NCBI GenBank assembly: GCA_017467335.1 | Contig: JAFTSJ010000041.1 | Location: 1-54,312, forward strand | Direction: 5' to 3' | Source of the DNA: Alphaproteobacteria bacterium | GTDB taxonomy: Bacteria; Pseudomonadota; Alphaproteobacteria; CAAHEQ01; UBA3637 | DNA: 54,312 nt | Shown here: positions 50,938 through 54,312 of the stretch, one piece after another | How the letters are laid out: each line of letters begins with the position of its first letter | How positions within the stretch are numbered: position 1 is the stretch's first letter | Notes under the pieces: model-generated | Database searches by the model: none | Told to the model about the DNA's origin: nothing | Seen by the model: the letters and a program-made list of their open reading frames with translations, nothing else | Program-made: the position numbers and the translations under genes

Positions 50938-52634
50938 TTATTCGTTTGGGGTATCTGTTTCGCCTCGTAAATAACGATGACCGCCCCATTTGGGATCAGA
51001 TTTATTTTGAATATATAATTTGTATGAGCCATCAAATTCAAAATGTGTGTGGTATGAGCCGACTTGTGTTGAAGGATATCCGTATGACGGCGGTAATATT
51101 AACGGATTTTTATCATGTAAATATTTATTTAAATGCGATTCATCATGCCAAAGAGCCATTACACCGTTTTTTTCATCCGTTATTACATTTAATGCAATCG
51201 TATCAATCAGTTTTTTAAATGCTTTTGCTGTACCGCCATTAAACCCACCCATGTAATAGTATTCCTGTTTCTGCATTGACGCATGCGGGGGGGGGTATGT
51301 TGAATGTATGCTGTTGAACGTGGATTCCGATCATAAGGGAAGGGTGGTTTTGTTTTATAATATCCCGGATGTAATGTTGCCATAATTCCTTGCTTATTTG
51401 TTGGAAAAATTTCATGACCAACCGGACGTATCGCTAGCATATTCGCATTTAAAAAATACATATAGTCAAAATCTTTTAATTGCTCCCATGCTTGTTGAAA
51501 TAAATTATAGCGGTAAAGCGTTGCTTTGGGAAAACCTAAATTAGGCGTGTCAATTCTAACAACATTGTCAGGGAACTTTCGTTTGCTGTCTGTCCATACA
51601 AAATATGTTTTATCGTCATATGGTAAAAAGTTTTTTTCCATCGATTGATAAAATTCATCAAAAAAGACAATATAGCGACCTGTTGCAATGTGCAAAATTG
51701 CAACTTTTGCCGGACGTGTCGGTAACTTAACCCAATCTTCAGATACAATCTGATTGACAAATTCAGGTCGATGTTTTAGCCAAATATCAGGAGCAACAAC
51801 AATTTTGTGCGGATTTTCATTCAGCCATGCTCCCCACCATGAAAACGTTGAATTAGCAATAATATTATGTTTGCAAAGGCTCATTAAACGCATATCATTG
51901 TAACTGTAATTTCCTTGGTTATGTTCAACAAATGTATGCGGATACGGGATTTTAAGATTTTCTTTAACCCATGCCATATCATCTGAAAAAATATAAAAAT
52001 GAGGATTTTCAACACGTTCAGCCATATATTCAGTTGCTATTTTATAATAATATAAGGGTAATACGTGTTGTGCATTTTTTGAATATAAATAATCGCCTCT
52101 CCGAATATGTACAGATATGGAATTATGACTTTGAATTTGTTTAATCAGTTTTTTATTCGTATCTGATAATCCCTTTTTAAAACGAAAGGCTTTTAAAATT
52201 TCCGAACGATATTTTTTAAAATATTTTTCATTCTGAAAATGACCGAAAAAATAAATATATTTATCGTTATCGTAAAAAGTTCCTTTGTTATCATCAGAAA
52301 AATGAATCCCTTTGAAAGGAACTTTTTTATTTTTTAAATTTGTCCAAACTGGGATGTCTTCATGTTCGGGTGTATTTAATTGAATATCAAAAGCATTTGT
52401 TAACTTAAACGTATCCCCCTCAACATATAATTTTTTATTATATTCCAAAGAATAAGCCAAAGCTGTTGCATACTGAAACATATTATTTCCTAAGCCGTAA
52501 AAAATGCCGACTTGAACAACTCTTTGTTCGGGGGGGCGTTTATCCGGTTCAGGCATACAAAAATACATTCCCCCAAATCCGATAAGCACGCTAAAAATAA
52601 AAACAATAATACCGATAATAAACTTTAATTTCAT
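50938..52634 (-). pseudogene. Phase-variable GT11-GT6 fusion glycosyltransferase (frame broken at C9)
   Basis: From ATG 52634 (behind AGGGGAAA) the frame encodes a membrane anchor (about 4-27). A family 11 fucosyltransferase domain follows (G-L-G-N-N-M-F-Q-Y-A-T-A; H-I-R-R-G-D-Y near 172; N-S-T-F-S-W-W-G-A-W). The start of a family 6 domain comes next (T-L-Y-R-Y-N-L-F; F-L-N-A-N-M near 396). At the coding-strand C9 run (51295-51287) the frame shifts and ends at 51207. The rest of the GT6 domain (Y-Y-M-G-G-F-N-G-G; A-L-W-H-D-E-S-H-L-N-K-Y) lies in another frame to 50938. With ten or seven C the whole reads as one ~565-aa protein. GT11 makes alpha-1,2-fucosides; GT6 adds alpha-1,3 Gal or GalNAc. 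Confidence 0.85.
51287..51295. repeat. Homopolymeric G9/C9 tract
   Basis: Nine G on the plus strand, that is nine C in the coding strand of the glycosyltransferase gene, exactly at the point where the two parts of the GT6 domain change frame. Such tracts change length by slipped-strand replication errors. A second run of seven (52530-52536) lies near codon 33 of the same gene and is currently in frame. Confidence 0.9.
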
Positions 52635-52656
52635 GATATTTCCCCTACCGGAGGTT

Positions 52657-52684
52657 ATTATAGGAAAAATAAAATAATAGTCAA
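52657..52684 (-). promoter_or_regulatory. Proximal promoter of the GT11-GT6 gene
   Basis: On the minus strand TTGACT (52684-52679), a 16-bp spacer and TATAAT (52662-52657), 22 bp before the start codon. The gene therefore does not depend solely on the invertible segment upstream. Confidence 0.75.
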
Positions 52685-52859
52685 TAATAAAAATATGTGC
52701 TTGATAAAACAATTGGTTATTTTTGTTATCTTTTCAAACGAATCGGTTTAAATGCTTATTTTTCATCAAATAATCATTTTAAAACACATCAAAAAAATCG
52801 TTTAAAAATTTTCCAAACAGCAAAAATAAAAAGACAGTTAAATCAATGTATTATCTTTT

Positions 52860-52889
52860 AAAAATGTGTCAAAAAAACGTCCCTTTTTT
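52860..52889. repeat. Left inverted repeat of a putative invertible element
   Basis: This 30-bp sequence is the exact reverse complement of 53001-53030. Inside and just beyond it, TGTCAAAAAAA, CGTCCC and TTTTTTTGACA (52867-52894) form an 11-6-11 palindrome. That is the layout of Xer/dif-type tyrosine-recombinase core sites, with an asymmetric 6-bp centre. Confidence 0.9.
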
Positions 52890-52893
52890 TGAC

Positions 52894-52922
52894 ATAATAT
52901 TTTAGATTTATTTCATTGTCAA
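52894..52922 (-). promoter_or_regulatory. Near-consensus promoter inside the inverted-repeat segment
   Basis: On the minus strand TTGACA (52922-52917), a 17-bp spacer and TATTAT (52899-52894). It now points left, toward the GT11-GT6 gene. If 52860-53030 were flipped, it would occupy about 52968-52996 and point right, with the pilin-like start codon about 75 nt downstream of the expected start site. Confidence 0.8.
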
Positions 52923-53000
52923 CTAAAATTTGTAATTATTTGATTTTTCATTATTTTTTTGTTTTTAAAAAAGTGTAACCCCTGCCAAAAAAAAGCGTTC

Positions 53001-53030
53001 AAAAAAGGGACGTTTTTTTGACACATTTTT
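53001..53030. repeat. Right inverted repeat of a putative invertible element
   Basis: Exact 30-bp partner of 52860-52889, with 111 bp between them. The central hexamer reads GGGACG here and CGTCCC on the left, so the sites are in head-to-head orientation, as inversion requires. The palindromic arms are slightly shorter on the inner side (one T fewer). Confidence 0.9.
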
Positions 53031-53075
53031 GAAAAATAACTGTCTGATTTTGTTAATTTTTGTTATGAGGGCTTT

Positions 53076-54312
53076 ATGAAAATTTTAAACACTTTTTTAA
53101 ACGGATATTTTAAACAAAAAACAGCTGAAACCGGACGCAGTATGGTGGAAATCTTGGGCGTTTTGGCGATTATCGGGGTATTGAGTATCGGTGGGATTTA
53201 TGGTTACACCTTTGCGATGGACAAATATCGGGCAAACGATATTATCTATGAAGTCAATTTACGGAATCGAGATACATGGAATAAATATCAAGATAAAGAT
53301 TTACCTGAAGCCGAAGAACTCGATGAATGGGCTGATACAACGCAAACAGGCTTTCCGATTGGAGTTTATCCTCGTTCAAACATTGTGTTTGATGTGCAGG
53401 TAGATGATGTCCCTTCACGGGTTTGTAAACAAGTACTGAATATGAACATTGACGGTCCACTGTTTATTTGGACACCGTCCGAAGACGGTAAAAAACAAAT
53501 CTTTACCGGTAATGCGTCCGAACTATGCGGTGAAGATATTGAAACATCGATTGTTTTTACAACATCGCTTGATTCTTACGGACAAGATGAAGGATTGCGA
53601 CAAGGGGCAACCGATGAAAACGGGCGTCCGTTACGGTATTGTTTAGATGATGAAGATTGTTTTTCTTGTCAAACATGTGATGTGGGAACATATACGTGTC
53701 AATCCACATGCCCAGATGCAACACCGATTTGCCATAGCACATTGCAACAATGCGTTGCCTGTGAAGATAACAGTGATTGTGCCAATAATCAAATTTGTTC
53801 GGAATACAATGAAGAAACAGGGGAAAGTCAGGTTTGTGTAACGGTTGAAGAAACATGTGCCGAAGGCGAATTTCGTTCCCAAAACGGGGCGTGTATTCCA
53901 TGTGATTATCCGGCTAATGTCTTGATTAAGCCGGATGAAACATTTATGAATGATACAGGCACGGGAAAAGAGTTATGTTTAGCTTGTCCGAATAGCAGAC
54001 GAGTTGAAGGGAATGGCGAAAAAATGTATTGTTCACAATATTGTACGAATGGATTTAGTTTCGCTGATACAAGCACAACGTGTCATGCCTGTTCGGATAC
54101 AGCCAAAGGTGTTTGGTCTCTTATGGGTGGAGATGAAAATGCTCAAAAATGTCTTGATTGTTCAGATAAACATTATTGGTTTCATACAGGTAATGGCGGG
54201 CAAAACAATTGTTCTACCATAAAATCTTGTTCGGAGGGGGAATATTATTATCCGACAAGAACAAAAATTTGTCATCAATGTAATCATAGTTCCGGAACGG
54301 CTTCTAATCCGG
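53076..54312 (+). CDS. Cys-rich pilin-like surface protein (partial)
   Basis: From ATG 53076 (GAGGG upstream) the frame is open for 412 codons to the window edge. A prepilin-type leader has Gly20 followed by R-S-M-V-E with Glu25 at +5, and a helix L-G-V-L-A-I-I-G-V-L-S-I. The pilin part A-M-D-K-Y-R-A-N-D-I-I-Y-E-V-N-L-R closely matches the adhesin at 47897-50806. From about 190 the protein is packed with Cys pairs (C-x2-C, C-x-C-x) like granulin or EGF modules, implying many disulfides. It probably needs periplasmic oxidation, for example by the DsbA-like protein. The only rightward promoter in the present orientation is weak (TTGAAA-17-GTTAAT at 53029). Confidence 0.83.
   Translation, partial: MKILNTFLNGYFKQKTAETGRSMVEILGVLAIIGVLSIGGIYGYTFAMDKYRANDIIYEVNLRNRDTWNKYQDKDLPEAEELDEWADTTQTGFPIGVYPRSNIVFDVQVDDVPSRVCKQVLNMNIDGPLFIWTPSEDGKKQIFTGNASELCGEDIETSIVFTTSLDSYGQDEGLRQGATDENGRPLRYCLDDEDCFSCQTCDVGTYTCQSTCPDATPICHSTLQQCVACEDNSDCANNQICSEYNEETGESQVCVTVEETCAEGEFRSQNGACIPCDYPANVLIKPDETFMNDTGTGKELCLACPNSRRVEGNGEKMYCSQYCTNGFSFADTSTTCHACSDTAKGVWSLMGGDENAQKCLDCSDKHYWFHTGNGGQNNCSTIKSCSEGEYYYPTRTKICHQCNHSSGTASNP

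Noticed and set aside
1-54312. CRISPR array, tRNA or rRNA genes
   Set aside because: No regularly spaced repeats and no recognisable tRNA or rRNA sequence seen on either strand by eye.

Overview
The window comes from a low-GC, Gram-negative bacterium, most likely an uncultured gut-type alphaproteobacterium. That placement is inference. It rests on lipoproteins with lipoboxes, VirB8-type secretion genes, an AsmA protein, a three-gene sodium-pumping decarboxylase, and prepilin-like proteins with a G-R-S-M-V-E leader. No rRNA or tRNA gene was seen. The standard code fits throughout.

Layout. (1) 1-9300 is an accessory region. It holds a partial lipoprotein, a DNA-invertase-like serine recombinase, and a pair of ~200-bp direct repeats (1315-1517, 6796-6997). 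Each repeat carries a 26-bp palindrome built like a serine-recombinase crossover site. Between the repeats lies a nucleotide/NAD-flavoured operon: NMN-adenylyltransferase-like, F420-glutamate-ligase-like, DUF5662-like, PnuC, deoxyribosyltransferase-like and radical SAM proteins, behind a structured 5' leader. The right-hand repeat abuts a decapitated gene fragment, followed by a PLP decarboxylase. (2) 9300-17600 holds stress and envelope genes: a degenerate RelA/SpoT-type HD protein, a DsbA-like protein, a phosphatase, a GT8 glycosyltransferase, a seven-module protein of unknown function, a flavodiiron protein and an HD hydrolase. (3) 17600-32400 is mostly housekeeping: cysS with a Cys-codon attenuator, an acyP-asmA-rluC-rarA operon, a Nudix hydrolase, pyrG, rsmE, a HATPase-REC-PP2C regulator, a nitronate monooxygenase-like protein and a small kinase. 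(4) 32400-39770 is one leftward operon with two VirB8-like proteins, a 59-aa VirB7-like lipoprotein and six exported proteins of no recognised family. (5) 39900-47800 has an exported LOG-like protein, trpS, a protein with a lysozyme-like motif, the oadGAB sodium pump and two HAD proteins, the second lacking its nucleophile. (6) 47900-54312 is a surface-variation region: a 969-aa pilin-like adhesin, a fused GT11-GT6 glycosyltransferase broken at a C9 tract, an inverted-repeat segment carrying a near-consensus promoter, and a second Cys-rich pilin-like gene running off the end.

How it fits together. The strongest signals are regulatory and variable DNA. First, 52860-53030 looks like an invertible promoter: 11-6-11 recombinase-type sites in inverted orientation flank a TTGACA-17-TATTAT promoter that now points away from the pilin gene at 53076. 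Second, the neighbouring GT11-GT6 gene has a poly-C tract one base short of in-frame; restored, it would encode a two-domain enzyme of the kind that builds blood-group-like glycans. Third, the cysS leader encodes MQNKNICCCRSS followed by mutually exclusive antiterminator and terminator helices. Fourth, the repeat-bounded nucleotide cassette next to a serine recombinase looks excisable. Family assignments are from recognised motifs; no database search was possible.
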